DNA from: a bacterium
GTDB lineage: Bacteria > Krumholzibacteriota > Krumholzibacteriia > LZORAL124-64-63
Reading direction: 5' to 3'
Assembly: GCA_020049465.1 (NCBI GenBank)
Contig: JAIFKS010000046.1
Span: forward strand, 16,127 to 80,126
Length of the DNA: 64,000 bases
The notes under the pieces were generated by a model, which made no database searches, was not told the origin of the DNA, and saw only the letters and a program-made list of their open reading frames with translations. Positions within the stretch are counted from its first letter, which is position 1, and the number at the start of each line of letters is the position of its first letter. Below are positions 39,891-48,536 of the stretch, one piece after another. The position numbers and the translations under genes are program-made.

Positions 39891-41257
39891 TGGTCGCGGC
39901 CCAGATCCTTCGAGAGGTACAGCATCGCGTCGGCTTTGCGGTAGAGTTCGAACGGGTCGAGCCCCGCGCCGGGAAACGTGACGGCGCCGGCAGAGAACGT
40001 GACCGGGATCTGCCGCGCATGGCCGTCCTCATCGACGGATTCGCAGTACTCGGCGTCCAGCAGGCGTCCGACCACTTCGTGCGCGGCTTCGGCGGGCGTG
40101 TCGGTCAGGATCAGCGCGAACTCTTCGCCCCCCACCCGGCAGACGTGGTCGATCCGGCGCAGGGCTTCCTGCAGCCGGCGGGCCATCATCTTCAGGACGC
40201 GATCGCCGGCGGGATGCCCGAAGCGGTCGTTGACGGTCTTGAAGTGGTCGAGATCGGCCAGTACCAGCGTCAATGGTCCCTGGGAACGACGGGCGCGCTC
40301 CAGCTCGAGCGGAAACTGGCTGTCGAAATAGGCCCGGTTGAAGACGCCGGTCAGACCGTCCTTGTGGATCCGGAGATTCACCTCGCGCTGACTCTGCCAA
40401 CGGCGGGTGACGAACCGGGACAGACGTTCAGCCAGACGCAGCAGCGGTTCCCGGCCCCACTCGCCGCCGGCGGTCAGGTACAGCAGGCCGGCTTCGACCG
40501 GGTGTTCGCCGGGCTCGCCGTCGCGCAATGGTTCCCAGAGGGGAACGGCCACGCCGCAGACCGCGGGCTGGCCGCGGCGGCTCTCGTGCTGGCGCAGGAC
40601 CGTCGCCGGCAGTTCGTTGGCCGAAGGTATCCAGACCGAATGTCCGGCCGGACGCAGCGGTTGCCAGCCTTCGGCGCGGCCGGCCGCATCGAGGGTGAAA
40701 ACATGTTCGGCGCCCTCGGGCGCCAGTTCGCCGGCCGGCAGCTGGAGATGCAGGTCGAACTGGGGCACGAAGCGGCCGACCAGGCGCAGGACCCCGGCCA
40801 GGATGCTGCTCTTGTCGGCGGTGCGCAGATCGGCCACTTCCAGATCCTGCGCGAATTCCATGGCGCCGAGAAGGTCCGAAACCTCGTTCAGGTCCGGCAG
40901 CCCGTCCGAACCGAGCGAGGCGAGCGACGGCACGGCCGGTGCCGCGGGATTCGGGAGCGGCGGCACGGCGGCCCACGGGGCGTCGGCGCCAAGGCAGCTC
41001 AGATCAATCAGTCGGGTCGATCCCGGTACGAGCACGAAGGGACCGCCCTGGCGCTCGCGGCCGCCTTCGACCGCCACCCGCAGCAGGCGGCCGCTGCGCA
41101 GCAGCTCGCCGACGACGGCGCGGGCCATGGCCCGCAGGCGGTCGGCGTCGCCGGCTCGCAGAGCCCGGCGCACGGCATCCCGCTGGGATGGTCCCACACC
41201 GTCCAGTGGCAGCTCGATCGCCAACAGGCGGCGAAGTCCGGTCAGGCTCGTTTCCAT
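39833..41257 (-). CDS. Diguanylate cyclase (GGDEF) with uncharacterised sensor region
   Basis: 474-aa protein. The C-terminal GGDEF domain (about 295-465) has DGLTGVFNRAYF, the active-site GGEEF (376-380) and an I-site RxxD (RRID, 367-370) five residues before it, so it should make c-di-GMP and be product-inhibited. Residues 1-290 have no membrane segments; 140-290 may be a GAF-like sensor, but this is weak. ATG 41257 is chosen because the promoter at 41309-41337 excludes the TTG at 41341. There is no good Shine-Dalgarno. It is divergent from the MltD-like gene and overlaps comEC. Confidence 0.88.
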   Translation of the reverse strand: METSLTGLRRLLAIELPLDGVGPSQRDAVRRALRAGDADRLRAMARAVVGELLRSGRLLRVAVEGGRERQGGPFVLVPGSTRLIDLSCLGADAPWAAVPPLPNPAAPAVPSLASLGSDGLPDLNEVSDLLGAMEFAQDLEVADLRTADKSSILAGVLRLVGRFVPQFDLHLQLPAGELAPEGAEHVFTLDAAGRAEGWQPLRPAGHSVWIPSANELPATVLRQHESRRGQPAVCGVAVPLWEPLRDGEPGEHPVEAGLLYLTAGGEWGREPLLRLAERLSRFVTRRWQSQREVNLRIHKDGLTGVFNRAYFDSQFPLELERARRSQGPLTLVLADLDHFKTVNDRFGHPAGDRVLKMMARRLQEALRRIDHVCRVGGEEFALILTDTPAEAAHEVVGRLLDAEYCESVDEDGHARQIPVTFSAGAVTFPGAGLDPFELYRKADAMLYLSKDLGRDQCHFWDSEGQHLRLTPRPR

Positions 41258-41308
41258 ACAGGGAAGACGGCGCTTTCTTGTGGAAGGTTTGCTGCCACTT
41301 CTGGAATG

Positions 41309-41337
41309 ATTATGACATATGATCAGGATTTTTTCAA
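41309..41337 (-). promoter_or_regulatory. Sigma-70-like promoter for the diguanylate cyclase gene
   Basis: TTGAAA (41332-41337), a 17-nt spacer and CATAAT (41309-41314) on the minus strand, in a markedly AT-rich patch. The predicted 5' UTR is about 45 nt. Confidence 0.65.
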
Positions 41338-41346
41338 GCAATGACG

Positions 41347-41375
41347 TTGGCGGGTGGCCCGGTACCTGCTATCTT
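41347..41375 (+). promoter_or_regulatory. Sigma-70-like promoter for the MltD-like gene
   Basis: TTGGCG (41347-41352), a 17-nt spacer and TATCTT (41370-41375). It begins 10 nt from the divergent promoter on the other strand. The predicted 5' UTR is about 83 nt. Confidence 0.55.
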
Positions 41376-41464
41376 CCAAAACCCGCTCGAGATGGAACTC
41401 AATCCGGGAACCGAGGCGCGCCTTCAAGGTTTGCAGGCGATCCCGACCGGAAGGACAGGCACGG

Positions 41465-43288
41465 ATGAATTTTGAGAAGTTCCCATTCAGCAAAGGCTTA
41501 GCTCATAAGCGGTGCCAAACTGCCCGCTGGCTCCTGGCGGTCACGGCAGCGGTCGGTCTGGGCGCCGGCTGTGCTGGCGGGGGCTCGCCAGGAATGCGCG
41601 AGTCGGGCGACGCCGACGCGATTTTATTCTCCGACAACGCCTTTGCCCGCCGGACAGCATCAGCCGACACAACCGGGGGCGAAGTGGACGGCGCGATGGG
41701 ACTGACGGCCGGGCCGGTCGTGGACCTCGAACGCGACGCCGAAGGGCGCGCCGCGCTGGACGCCCTGGAGAAGCTCAGCCGCACCGCGCTGGCCCTGGCG
41801 GCCGAGGGTCGGCTGGATGAGGCTCAGGATCACCTTTTCGTGCTTGAGGACCAGGCATCCCTGGCGGCGCCGGCCGGGGCCGATTCCCTGTACATCGAAC
41901 AGCAGCGCAGCCTCCAGCGCCGGGCCGGACTGCTGGGCGCCGTGCTGGCCGAACAGATGGCCTTCTCGGGCGATGCTGCCCAGGCCGACTCGCTGCTGGC
42001 GGATGGTTACGCACGCCTGGCCCAGAGTTCGTTTCCGGATTCGCTGGTGCCGGCCACGGGCGCCGAATTGTCGCCCATCACGGTTGACCTGTTGAAGGTC
42101 GACAACCTGGAAGTCAACCGCTGGGTCAACTACTTCTCCGGGCGCGGGCGCGACCATTTCCAGGTGTGGCTCGAGCGCCGCGCGCAGGTCGACTCGATGA
42201 TCACCGCGATCCTCGACGAGAACGGCCTCCCGCGCGAACTGATCTATCTGGCGATGATCGAGAGCGGGCTCAGTTCCCGGGCGGTCTCCAACGTGGGTGC
42301 GGTCGGCCCCTGGCAGTTCATGGCGCCGACAGGGCGGGCCAACGGCCTGCGGACCGACTGGTGGATCGATGAACGACGCGACATGGAAATGTCCACCCGC
42401 GCGGCCTGCAAGTACATCCGCACGCTCTACAGGCAGTTCAACGACTGGGCTCTGGTCCTGGCCGCCTACAACACCGGCGAAGGCCGTGTCGAGCGCGTGA
42501 TCAATCAGCACGGGCACGACGACTTCTGGAACCTGCGACTGCCCAGTCAGACCACGGCGCACATTCCGAAGTTCATCGCGGCCGCGCGCATCGGGGAAGA
42601 TCCCGAACGCTACGGATTCGTCGTGCCGGCGGCGCGTCCGCTGCATTACGACCTGTTGCCGGTCGACGACGCGACGGATCTGGAAGTCATTGCCAAGTGC
42701 GCCGGCGTCGACGTCGCCGAGATCAAGGCGCTGAATCCGGCCCTGATCCGCGGCGTGACGTCACCCGACCGCAAGAACTACCCGGTGAAGGTGCCCGACG
42801 GCAAGGGCGCGACGGCCGTGGTCGCGTTGGCTAAGGTTCCGGCGGACAAGCGCCTGACCTGGAGCAGCCACCGCGTCGCACGCGGCGAGACGCTCGGGCG
42901 CATCGCTTCGAACTACGGGTCGACGGTGAACGACATCGCGCGGTTGAACCGGCTGAACGCGCCGTTCACGATCCACCCCGGCGACGAGCTTCTCATCCCC
43001 ATGCCGGGCGAGCTGAGCGACAAGGCGCGCAAGCGCCTCGAGTCGGCGCCCGCGAAAGGCAAGTCGGGCAAGGCCAAGAGCGGCGCAGCCAAGAGCAAGG
43101 CGCGCTACGAACCGCCCGCGGGCTGGGAACGCGTCAGCTACGATGTGCGCAAAGGCGACACCGTCGGCAGCATTGCCCAGAAGCTGGGCGTGACGGTCTC
43201 GCACCTGCGGACGGTGAATGCGCTGCCGCGCAGCAACCTGATCCGCGCCGGGCAGAAGCTGTTCGCGTACAAGCCCCCGAAGGGCTGA
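41465..43288 (+). CDS. mltD: MltD-like membrane-bound lytic transglycosylase with two LysM domains
   Basis: 607-aa predicted lipoprotein: basic start, hydrophobic helix, lipobox GAGC (near residue 36). Residues about 60-215 are a helical, Ala/Asp-rich region. The GH23 transglycosylase domain (about 240-370) has the catalytic Glu in LAMIESGLSSRAVS, GAVGPWQFM and AAYNTGEGRVERVI. Two LysM peptidoglycan-binding repeats follow near 460-505 and 555-600, joined by a Lys/Ser-rich linker. ATG 41465 has AAGGA nine bases upstream. It is the second plus-strand gene, monocistronic between its own promoter and a terminator. Confidence 0.92.
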   Translation: MNFEKFPFSKGLAHKRCQTARWLLAVTAAVGLGAGCAGGGSPGMRESGDADAILFSDNAFARRTASADTTGGEVDGAMGLTAGPVVDLERDAEGRAALDALEKLSRTALALAAEGRLDEAQDHLFVLEDQASLAAPAGADSLYIEQQRSLQRRAGLLGAVLAEQMAFSGDAAQADSLLADGYARLAQSSFPDSLVPATGAELSPITVDLLKVDNLEVNRWVNYFSGRGRDHFQVWLERRAQVDSMITAILDENGLPRELIYLAMIESGLSSRAVSNVGAVGPWQFMAPTGRANGLRTDWWIDERRDMEMSTRAACKYIRTLYRQFNDWALVLAAYNTGEGRVERVINQHGHDDFWNLRLPSQTTAHIPKFIAAARIGEDPERYGFVVPAARPLHYDLLPVDDATDLEVIAKCAGVDVAEIKALNPALIRGVTSPDRKNYPVKVPDGKGATAVVALAKVPADKRLTWSSHRVARGETLGRIASNYGSTVNDIARLNRLNAPFTIHPGDELLIPMPGELSDKARKRLESAPAKGKSGKAKSGAAKSKARYEPPAGWERVSYDVRKGDTVGSIAQKLGVTVSHLRTVNALPRSNLIRAGQKLFAYKPPKG

Positions 43289-43321
43289 AGTTGTCCCGGC
43301 CACCGAAGCCGGGTCGGACCT

Positions 43322-43354
43322 GAAAAAAAGAGCCCGCCGTCGGCGGGCTCTTTT
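43322..43354. terminator. Bidirectional terminator between convergent mltD and porV-like genes
   Basis: A nine-base stem GAGCCCGCC (43330-43338) / GGCGGGCTC (43342-43350) with a 3-nt loop, seven A residues on the left and TTTT on the right, so both strands read stem plus U-run. Confidence 0.9.
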
Positions 43355-43380
43355 CGTTGCGGACACGGGGAATCACCGGC

Positions 43381-44439
43381 TCAGAACCTGACCGACAGGC
43401 TGATCCGGTGGGTCACTTCGTCGATCTCCAGAGCGTCTCCCGCATACGCATAGTCAATGGTCAGCGGATCGAGCCGGAAGCCGGCGCCAGCGGCGAAATG
43501 ACCGGCGTCGAAGCCGCCGTCGAAGCCGGTTCGCACGAAGACCTTCCGCGAGAAGCCCAGTTCCATTCCCGCGTGGGCGATGGCGCTCATCGAGCCGCTG
43601 TGGTACTGGTCCGCGTCGCCGCGGTTGTCGAACCGGGCCTCGAGCGAACCCGCCAGCGTCACGTCCATGTCCCAGCGCGGCACCGGTTGCCGCCAGGCCA
43701 GGCCCGGGACGATGGCCGGCGTGATGATCTCGTTGTGCCCCGTGCTCCAGGAAAGATACGTGGTCGTCACGTCCTGCAGCTTCAGGCCGAAGTCCAGACG
43801 CTTCCAGATCGCGGGCCGCAGCACGGCCAGGTCCGCACCCACGCCCAGGCTCGAGTACGGCCCGATGCTCTGGCGCACGAACTTCAGCGATCCGCCCACG
43901 CGCCAGGCGCCCTTCTGTTCGCCGTACGACAGCAGCAGGCCCAGTTCCTGATCGCTCTTGTAGCGGATCTGGTCCTGCAGGTCGAACAGGCGCAGCAGTT
44001 CGTCGTTGTCGACGGCGCCGTCGTCGTTGACGTCCAGTTCGTCGGTCAGGTGGTTGGTGAACGGGATGTCGTCCACGCCCAGCCGGATGAGCGAGACGCC
44101 GATGCCCGAACTCTCGCCCCCGAACAGGCGCCAGCCGACGGGCTGCACGTAGGATACGAAGTCGCGGTCGATCAGGTCCCCGAACTGCTCCGAGTGCATC
44201 AGCAGCACTTCGCGGTTGGTGACGCCGGCCAGGCCGGCCGGGTTCCAGAAGGTCGTCGAGGGGTCGTCGGCCACGGCCGTGAAGGCCGCGCCCATGCCGA
44301 GCGCGCGCGCGCCACCCCCGTTTTCCATGAAGGCGCCGGCGTATTTGTCGGCGTGGGCGGCGCCCGGCAGGGCTACGCCCAGCAGCACGGTTGCCAGCAG
44401 ACTCAGGCGCCGCAACGGGCGCACCGGGTTGACGATCAT
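43381..44439 (-). CDS. PorV/PorQ-like outer-membrane beta-barrel protein with EF-hand loop
   Basis: 352-aa exported protein. Signal peptide at about 1-30 (ALPGAAHA). The mature start has GGGARALGMGAAFTAVADDPSTTFWNPAGLAG, the signature of the PorV/PorQ (FadL-like) barrel family, and it ends in an aromatic residue (SLSVRF) as outer-membrane barrels do. Residues 136-147 form a canonical EF-hand calcium loop (DVNDDGAVDNDE) inside a charged insertion, probably an extracellular loop. PorV proteins work with type IX secretion in Bacteroidetes, but many paralogues do not, so the role here is open. It has its own promoter. Confidence 0.8.
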   Translation of the reverse strand: MIVNPVRPLRRLSLLATVLLGVALPGAAHADKYAGAFMENGGGARALGMGAAFTAVADDPSTTFWNPAGLAGVTNREVLLMHSEQFGDLIDRDFVSYVQPVGWRLFGGESSGIGVSLIRLGVDDIPFTNHLTDELDVNDDGAVDNDELLRLFDLQDQIRYKSDQELGLLLSYGEQKGAWRVGGSLKFVRQSIGPYSSLGVGADLAVLRPAIWKRLDFGLKLQDVTTTYLSWSTGHNEIITPAIVPGLAWRQPVPRWDMDVTLAGSLEARFDNRGDADQYHSGSMSAIAHAGMELGFSRKVFVRTGFDGGFDAGHFAAGAGFRLDPLTIDYAYAGDALEIDEVTHRISLSVRF

Positions 44440-44504
44440 GCCTGCCTCGCGATCCAGGGGTTGGTTTCGCTTGCGATCCAGCGGTGTCGAACGATCAGGT
44501 AAAG

Positions 44505-44532
44505 ATTATAGAGCATTTCCGGTTCCCCGCAA
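44505..44532 (-). promoter_or_regulatory. Sigma-70-like promoter for the PorV-like gene
   Basis: Consensus TATAAT (44505-44510) with TTGCGG (44527-44532) 16 nt upstream, on the minus strand. It begins 15 nt before the activator's stop codon ends, with a 5' UTR of about 59 nt. This is the best -10 box in the window, suggesting an abundant product. Confidence 0.72.
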
Positions 44533-44546
44533 AGCGCTGGTCTTTT

Positions 44547-46076
44547 CTACAGCCCGTAGGACCGGATCTTCCGGTACAGGGTCCGCTCGCTGATTCCGAG
44601 CCTTTCGGCAGCCTGGCGGCGGTTCCCGGCGTGGGCCCGCAGCGCGGACTCGATCAGGGCGCGCTCGGCCGTCTGCAGGTCGCCGGAGGCGCCGCCCGGC
44701 AGCGGGCTGTAGGCGTCGCTGCCGCCGAAGGTCTCCACCACCCCGGTGGCAGGTTCCCAGGCCGCCGAATCCGCCGAATGCCAGGCGCCGCCGACAGGGG
44801 TCGGCACTGCTCCCGGGCGCGCGAGCGCCGCCTTGATCTCGCGGATGTCCTGGCGGATCGCCAGCAGGGTCGAAGCGAGCATGGCCATGTCCAGCTCGGG
44901 AGCCGCGGACGCGCCCAGCGGCACCGGGAGATACGGTTGCGCGGGGGCGCCCGACCGCGAGCCGGCGGGCAGGTCATCCACGTCGATCAGCCCGTTCTGC
45001 TTCATCACCACGGCGGAGCTGATCGCGTTGCGCAGTTCGCGCACGTTGCCGGGCCAGTCCATCTCCAGGAGTGCCTGGCCGGCGGCGCGCGTCAGGCCGC
45101 GCACGTGCAGTTTGTGCTTTTCGTTTTCGGCCTGCAGGAAGGTGCTGGCCAGGATCGGGATGTCCTCGCGGTGTTCGCGCAGCGGCGGGGTCCGGATGAC
45201 CACCACGCGCAGGCGGAAATAAAGATCCTGGCGGAAGCGCCCGCGGGCCACGTCGTCGGCCAGGTTCCGGTGCGTGGCCGCCACGAGCCGGATATTGCTC
45301 GTCCGGGGAGCGCGGCCGCCGACGGGTGTGAACTCCCCCGTCTCCAGCGCGCGCAGGAAACGGGTCTGCATGCCCAGCGGCATCTCGGCCACTTCGTCCA
45401 GGAACAGCGTGCCGCCGTCGGCGCGGCGGAACACGCCGTCGTGGTCGGCGACCGCCCCCGTAAAGGCCCCGCGCGCGTGGCCGAACAGCTCGCTTTCCAG
45501 CACGCCCTCGCTCATCGCTCCGCAGTTGAGACTGACGAACGCCCCGGCCGAACGGCGGGAGTTGTCGTGCACCGCGCGGGCCACGAGTTCCTTGCCGGTG
45601 CCGCTCTCGCCCAGGATGAGGATGTTGACGTCGAGCGGCGCCGCGTGCGCCACCAGCGAGAGCACTTCCTGGATGGCGGCGCTGCGGCCGACGATGCCGC
45701 TGCTCTCGCGCACGCGGCGCAGGCGCAGCTGGCGCTCGATCGTCTGGAAGATCTCCTGCGGTTCCGAGGTCTCCGGCAGGGTGATGACCGTTCCGGCCGG
45801 CACGCCGTCAGGGTCGGCGCCGTCTTCGCCCGCGCCGTCGCCGCCGACCAGCACCAGATCCGCGTCGACCTTCATGGACAGGAATTTCCGCACCACGTGC
45901 CGGTGGCGCGGATAGTCACGGGTGTCGAACACGAACACGGCTGATTTCCCCAGCGAGAGTTTGGCCAGGGCTTCGGACGGCGAATCGAACAGGAACAGCT
46001 CCACCTGCGGCGCCTGCCAGGCGGCGGCCGCGGCGTAAAGGCGGTGTCGGCGGCTGAGAAGGACCACCATGCGCAT
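44547..46076 (-). CDS. Sigma-54-dependent activator with degenerate receiver domain
   Basis: 509-aa NtrC/FleQ-class enhancer-binding protein. Residues 1-115 look like a receiver fold but lack the acidic pair after strand 1 (LLSRRH instead of xVDDD) and the usual Lys near the end, so phosphorylation is unlikely. The AAA+ domain is intact: Walker A GESGTGKE (156-163), the sigma-54-contacting GAFTGA (203-208), Walker B GGTLFLDEV (221-229). The C-terminal Fis-type helix-turn-helix is GNRRQAAERLGISERTLYRKIRSYGL. It has GGGAGG eight bases before the ATG and its own promoter. Proximity to flagellar genes with sigma-54 promoters suggests a flagellar master or class-II regulator. Confidence 0.9.
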   Translation of the reverse strand: MRMVVLLSRRHRLYAAAAAWQAPQVELFLFDSPSEALAKLSLGKSAVFVFDTRDYPRHRHVVRKFLSMKVDADLVLVGGDGAGEDGADPDGVPAGTVITLPETSEPQEIFQTIERQLRLRRVRESSGIVGRSAAIQEVLSLVAHAAPLDVNILILGESGTGKELVARAVHDNSRRSAGAFVSLNCGAMSEGVLESELFGHARGAFTGAVADHDGVFRRADGGTLFLDEVAEMPLGMQTRFLRALETGEFTPVGGRAPRTSNIRLVAATHRNLADDVARGRFRQDLYFRLRVVVIRTPPLREHREDIPILASTFLQAENEKHKLHVRGLTRAAGQALLEMDWPGNVRELRNAISSAVVMKQNGLIDVDDLPAGSRSGAPAQPYLPVPLGASAAPELDMAMLASTLLAIRQDIREIKAALARPGAVPTPVGGAWHSADSAAWEPATGVVETFGGSDAYSPLPGGASGDLQTAERALIESALRAHAGNRRQAAERLGISERTLYRKIRSYGL

Positions 46077-46113
46077 GAAACAGCCTCCCTGACCGGATAC
46101 CTGTCAATGTGTC

Positions 46114-46142
46114 AGGATAGCGGTTGGGGTCCGTTTCGGCAA
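46114..46142 (-). promoter_or_regulatory. Sigma-70-like promoter for the sigma-54 activator gene
   Basis: TTGCCG (46137-46142), a 17-nt spacer and TATCCT (46114-46119) on the minus strand, between the HDOD gene and the activator. The 5' UTR would be about 30 nt and contains two TGTCA copies three bases apart. Confidence 0.55.
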
Positions 46143-46170
46143 GATCGCTAATGTGCTGCGGAATCGCCGG

Positions 46171-47082
46171 TTACAACTGCAGGAAAGCGCCGGCTTTCTC
46201 GATGCAATCACCCAGGGCGTCGCGGTTCGCCTCGATCAGTTCGACCGGGATGCCTGCGGTTTCGTGCAGGCGGGCCGGGTCGGTCAGGGTCGGGTCGAAG
46301 CCCAGGTCACAGCGCGGCGGCTCGAAGGTGTTGGCCAGGTAATCGGCCAGCGACACGAGGGCGGCCACCTGCTCGTGACGGGCGCGGGCGCGGCCGACGA
46401 TCACCTGGTGGTGTTCGCCGAACGAGCGCACCAGCAGCGCCGGGAAGCGCCACGATTCGGCGAAAGCGGCACCCAGTTCCGCATGGTCGAAGCCGAAGGT
46501 CTCCCGCTCGAGGTCGCTGAGCGAACAGCGGCGGAGGTGCCGGTCGGCGATCAGTTTGGCGTAGATCTGCGGCGCGTATACTTCGAGCACGAACTTGCCC
46601 ATGTCGTGGAGCAGGCCGGCGGTGAACGCTTCCTCGGGATCGGGGTAGCCCGTCATGCGCGCCAGGTGCTTGGCGATGGCGCCGGTGACCACCGAATGGC
46701 GCCACAGTTCCCGGTAGTCCAACTGGCCGCCCGACTTCTCCACGGAGCTGATCAGGCTGGTCGCGACGGTGATGCAGATGGCGACCTGCCGCACGGTACG
46801 GTAGCCGAGCACCGCCACGCAGCGGTTGATGTCAGCCAGATCGCCGCGGCTCGAGTAGTAGGGTGAATTGGCCAGGCGCAGGACCTTGGCCATCACCGGG
46901 GCGTCCATGCGCACGACGCGCGTCAGGTCGGCGGGGCCGCTGGCGGGATCGTCCAGGACCTTCAGGATGCGGATGAGCGTCTCGGGAATCGACGGAAGCT
47001 CGTCCACTTCCGCCAGCATGCTGCGCACGTCGACCGGTCGGGCCAGGGTCGCCGTCGATGTCATGTCGGTCGTTCCGCTCAT
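46171..47082 (-). CDS. HDOD domain protein (first of a tandem pair)
   Basis: 303-aa HDOD-domain signalling protein. The domain spans about 25-225: LPSIPETLIRILKVLDDP, VMAKVLRLANSPYY, NRCVAVLGYRTVRQVAI, and the retained GLLHDMGK. HDOD proteins are related to HD hydrolases but usually lack full metal ligands; they act in c-di-GMP and motility signalling by binding rather than by a proven enzymatic step. It starts 10 nt after its paralogue ends and is the last gene before the sigma-54 activator. Target unknown. Confidence 0.85.
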   Translation of the reverse strand: MSGTTDMTSTATLARPVDVRSMLAEVDELPSIPETLIRILKVLDDPASGPADLTRVVRMDAPVMAKVLRLANSPYYSSRGDLADINRCVAVLGYRTVRQVAICITVATSLISSVEKSGGQLDYRELWRHSVVTGAIAKHLARMTGYPDPEEAFTAGLLHDMGKFVLEVYAPQIYAKLIADRHLRRCSLSDLERETFGFDHAELGAAFAESWRFPALLVRSFGEHHQVIVGRARARHEQVAALVSLADYLANTFEPPRCDLGFDPTLTDPARLHETAGIPVELIEANRDALGDCIEKAGAFLQL

Positions 47083-47092
47083 GGCTCCGCCT

Positions 47093-47989
47093 TCAGAGGT
47101 AGATCTCCATTTCGGTCTCCAGGGTTTCCTGGAGCACCGCCGCCGCCTGCTCGAACGCCGAACGCGGCAGTCCGAGGATCTGGTTCGCCGGGCTGCCGAT
47201 TATGTCCAGCTCCGGCATGTCGATGAAACCGATGCCCATCTTCTTGCACATCTGGTTGCCCAGATCGAGGTACAACAGCAGCGGATTGTCCGGCGTCAGC
47301 GCCTCGGGGTTGTGATGATTGAGGATCGCCTCCTCGAGCATCGGCGACAGCTTCCACTTGTTGACCAGCAGCGCACCGACCTGCGTGTGGTCGAAACCGA
47401 GAATCTCCGCCTCGGTCAGGTGGAAGGGCCGGTTCTCGTTGTAGACGACCTGCACCACTTCATCGAATTTCTCGGGCACGCGCAGATTCAGCACCAGCTT
47501 GCCGATGTCGTGCATCAGCCCCGCGAGGAAGGCCTCCTCCGCGAGTCCGGGCACGCGTTCGGCCACGAGCAGTCGGCAGGCGATGGCGCAGCCGATGGAG
47601 TGCTCCCACAGCAGGCGTTCCTTCAGTCCGGTGCGCGACTTGCGGGTGTTGTAGAGGTTGCGCGCCGCGCTGGTGACCACCAGGCTGCGGATCGAGTTGA
47701 ACCCCAGCATCACGATGGCTTCGGTCAGTGTCTTGACCTTGCGGCTGCACGAGTACATCGCGCTGTTGGCGATCTTCAGGATGCGGCCGGTCATCGCCTG
47801 GTCGTCGGAGATGACCTGCTGCAGCTGGCTGGCGGAGGTTTCAGGGTCCGACGAGAGCTCGAGCACCTTCGCCGCGACCTGCGGCATCGCCGGCAGGTCG
47901 CGCGTCGTCATGACGATGCTCTGCAGCCGTTCGGCGGTCTCCGGCGCGAGCAGGGCTACGCTTCCTTCGACCTCGACCGTTGTGCTCAT
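47093..47989 (-). CDS. HDOD domain protein (second of a tandem pair)
   Basis: 298-aa HDOD protein, distantly similar to its neighbour. Visible segments are LPAMPQVAAKVLEL, AMTGRILKIANSAMY, LTEAIVMLGFNSIRSLV and AGLMHDIGKLVL, with a NHHNPE stretch near 225. Start ATG 47989 has AGGAG five bases upstream; the 11-bp GCCGACTCCTG (plus strand) holding this site is repeated at 48024-48034, so a duplicated ribosome-site sequence lies 34 nt upstream. It is probably co-transcribed with fliA and the small genes and so tied to motility. Confidence 0.85.
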   Translation of the reverse strand: MSTTVEVEGSVALLAPETAERLQSIVMTTRDLPAMPQVAAKVLELSSDPETSASQLQQVISDDQAMTGRILKIANSAMYSCSRKVKTLTEAIVMLGFNSIRSLVVTSAARNLYNTRKSRTGLKERLLWEHSIGCAIACRLLVAERVPGLAEEAFLAGLMHDIGKLVLNLRVPEKFDEVVQVVYNENRPFHLTEAEILGFDHTQVGALLVNKWKLSPMLEEAILNHHNPEALTPDNPLLLYLDLGNQMCKKMGIGFIDMPELDIIGSPANQILGLPRSAFEQAAAVLQETLETEMEIYL

Positions 47990-48074
47990 GCCGACTCCTG
48001 GTACCGCCGCCCTGGGGCGCGGCGCCGACTCCTGCCTGCGGTCCCATCGAATGGACCGGGAAGGGGTTCGGCTT

Positions 48075-48515
48075 TCAACCGACACCCCGGCGGGACATTA
48101 GATCGACCCCGCCGGCGGCCGCCTTTAGGCGGGATTCACCGGAATCGGCCTGCAAACGGGCCAGTTTCTCGCTGGCCCGCCGCAATCGCGTCAGGGCCAG
48201 GCTGTAATCGGGGGCCAGAGCGGATCCGGCCACGGGCATGGCGGAGCCTGCCACGGGGGGCAGGACCGACGCGCGCCCGGCCGCACCGGCCGGGGCGTAG
48301 CCGCCGGGGATGGCGCGGGCCAGGGGCGTCGCCGCCGCCGGAGTCCGGCGCGGGCGGCGCCGGGGCACCCGCCAGTGGATTCTCAGGCGCAGGCGACGGG
48401 TCTGCAGCGCCACCGCCGCGACCAGCAGCGAAGCGCCCAGCGCGGCGGCGGCGGCGGCGCCCCAGAAGAGCGGCCCCTGCTTCGCGGCCAGGTTCTGCAG
48501 TCCGGTCAGGTCCAC
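48075..48515 (-). CDS. Small single-pass membrane protein, unknown
   Basis: 146-aa protein with one hydrophobic segment at about 15-37 (LFWGAAAAAALGASLLVAAVAL), then an Arg-rich stretch (RRLRLRIHWRVPRRRPRR) predicted cytoplasmic, a Pro/Ala linker and a short helix near 105-130 (LTRLRRASEKLARLQ). The GTG start 48515 has AAAGGA seven bases upstream. It sits between fliA and the HDOD pair, so a motility-linked role is inferred. The membrane-plus-basic-helix layout loosely recalls FliO, but FliO is elsewhere. No family was recognised. Confidence 0.6.
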   Translation of the reverse strand: MDLTGLQNLAAKQGPLFWGAAAAAALGASLLVAAVALQTRRLRLRIHWRVPRRRPRRTPAAATPLARAIPGGYAPAGAAGRASVLPPVAGSAMPVAGSALAPDYSLALTRLRRASEKLARLQADSGESRLKAAAGGVDLMSRRGVG

Positions 48516-48536
48516 GTGTCGTCCTTTCGCGCCGGG

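Noticed and set aside
47990..48034. 11-bp direct repeat around the HDOD ribosome site
   Set aside because: Only two copies of a Shine-Dalgarno-containing sequence 34 nt apart; could be chance, so it is noted in the gene entry only.
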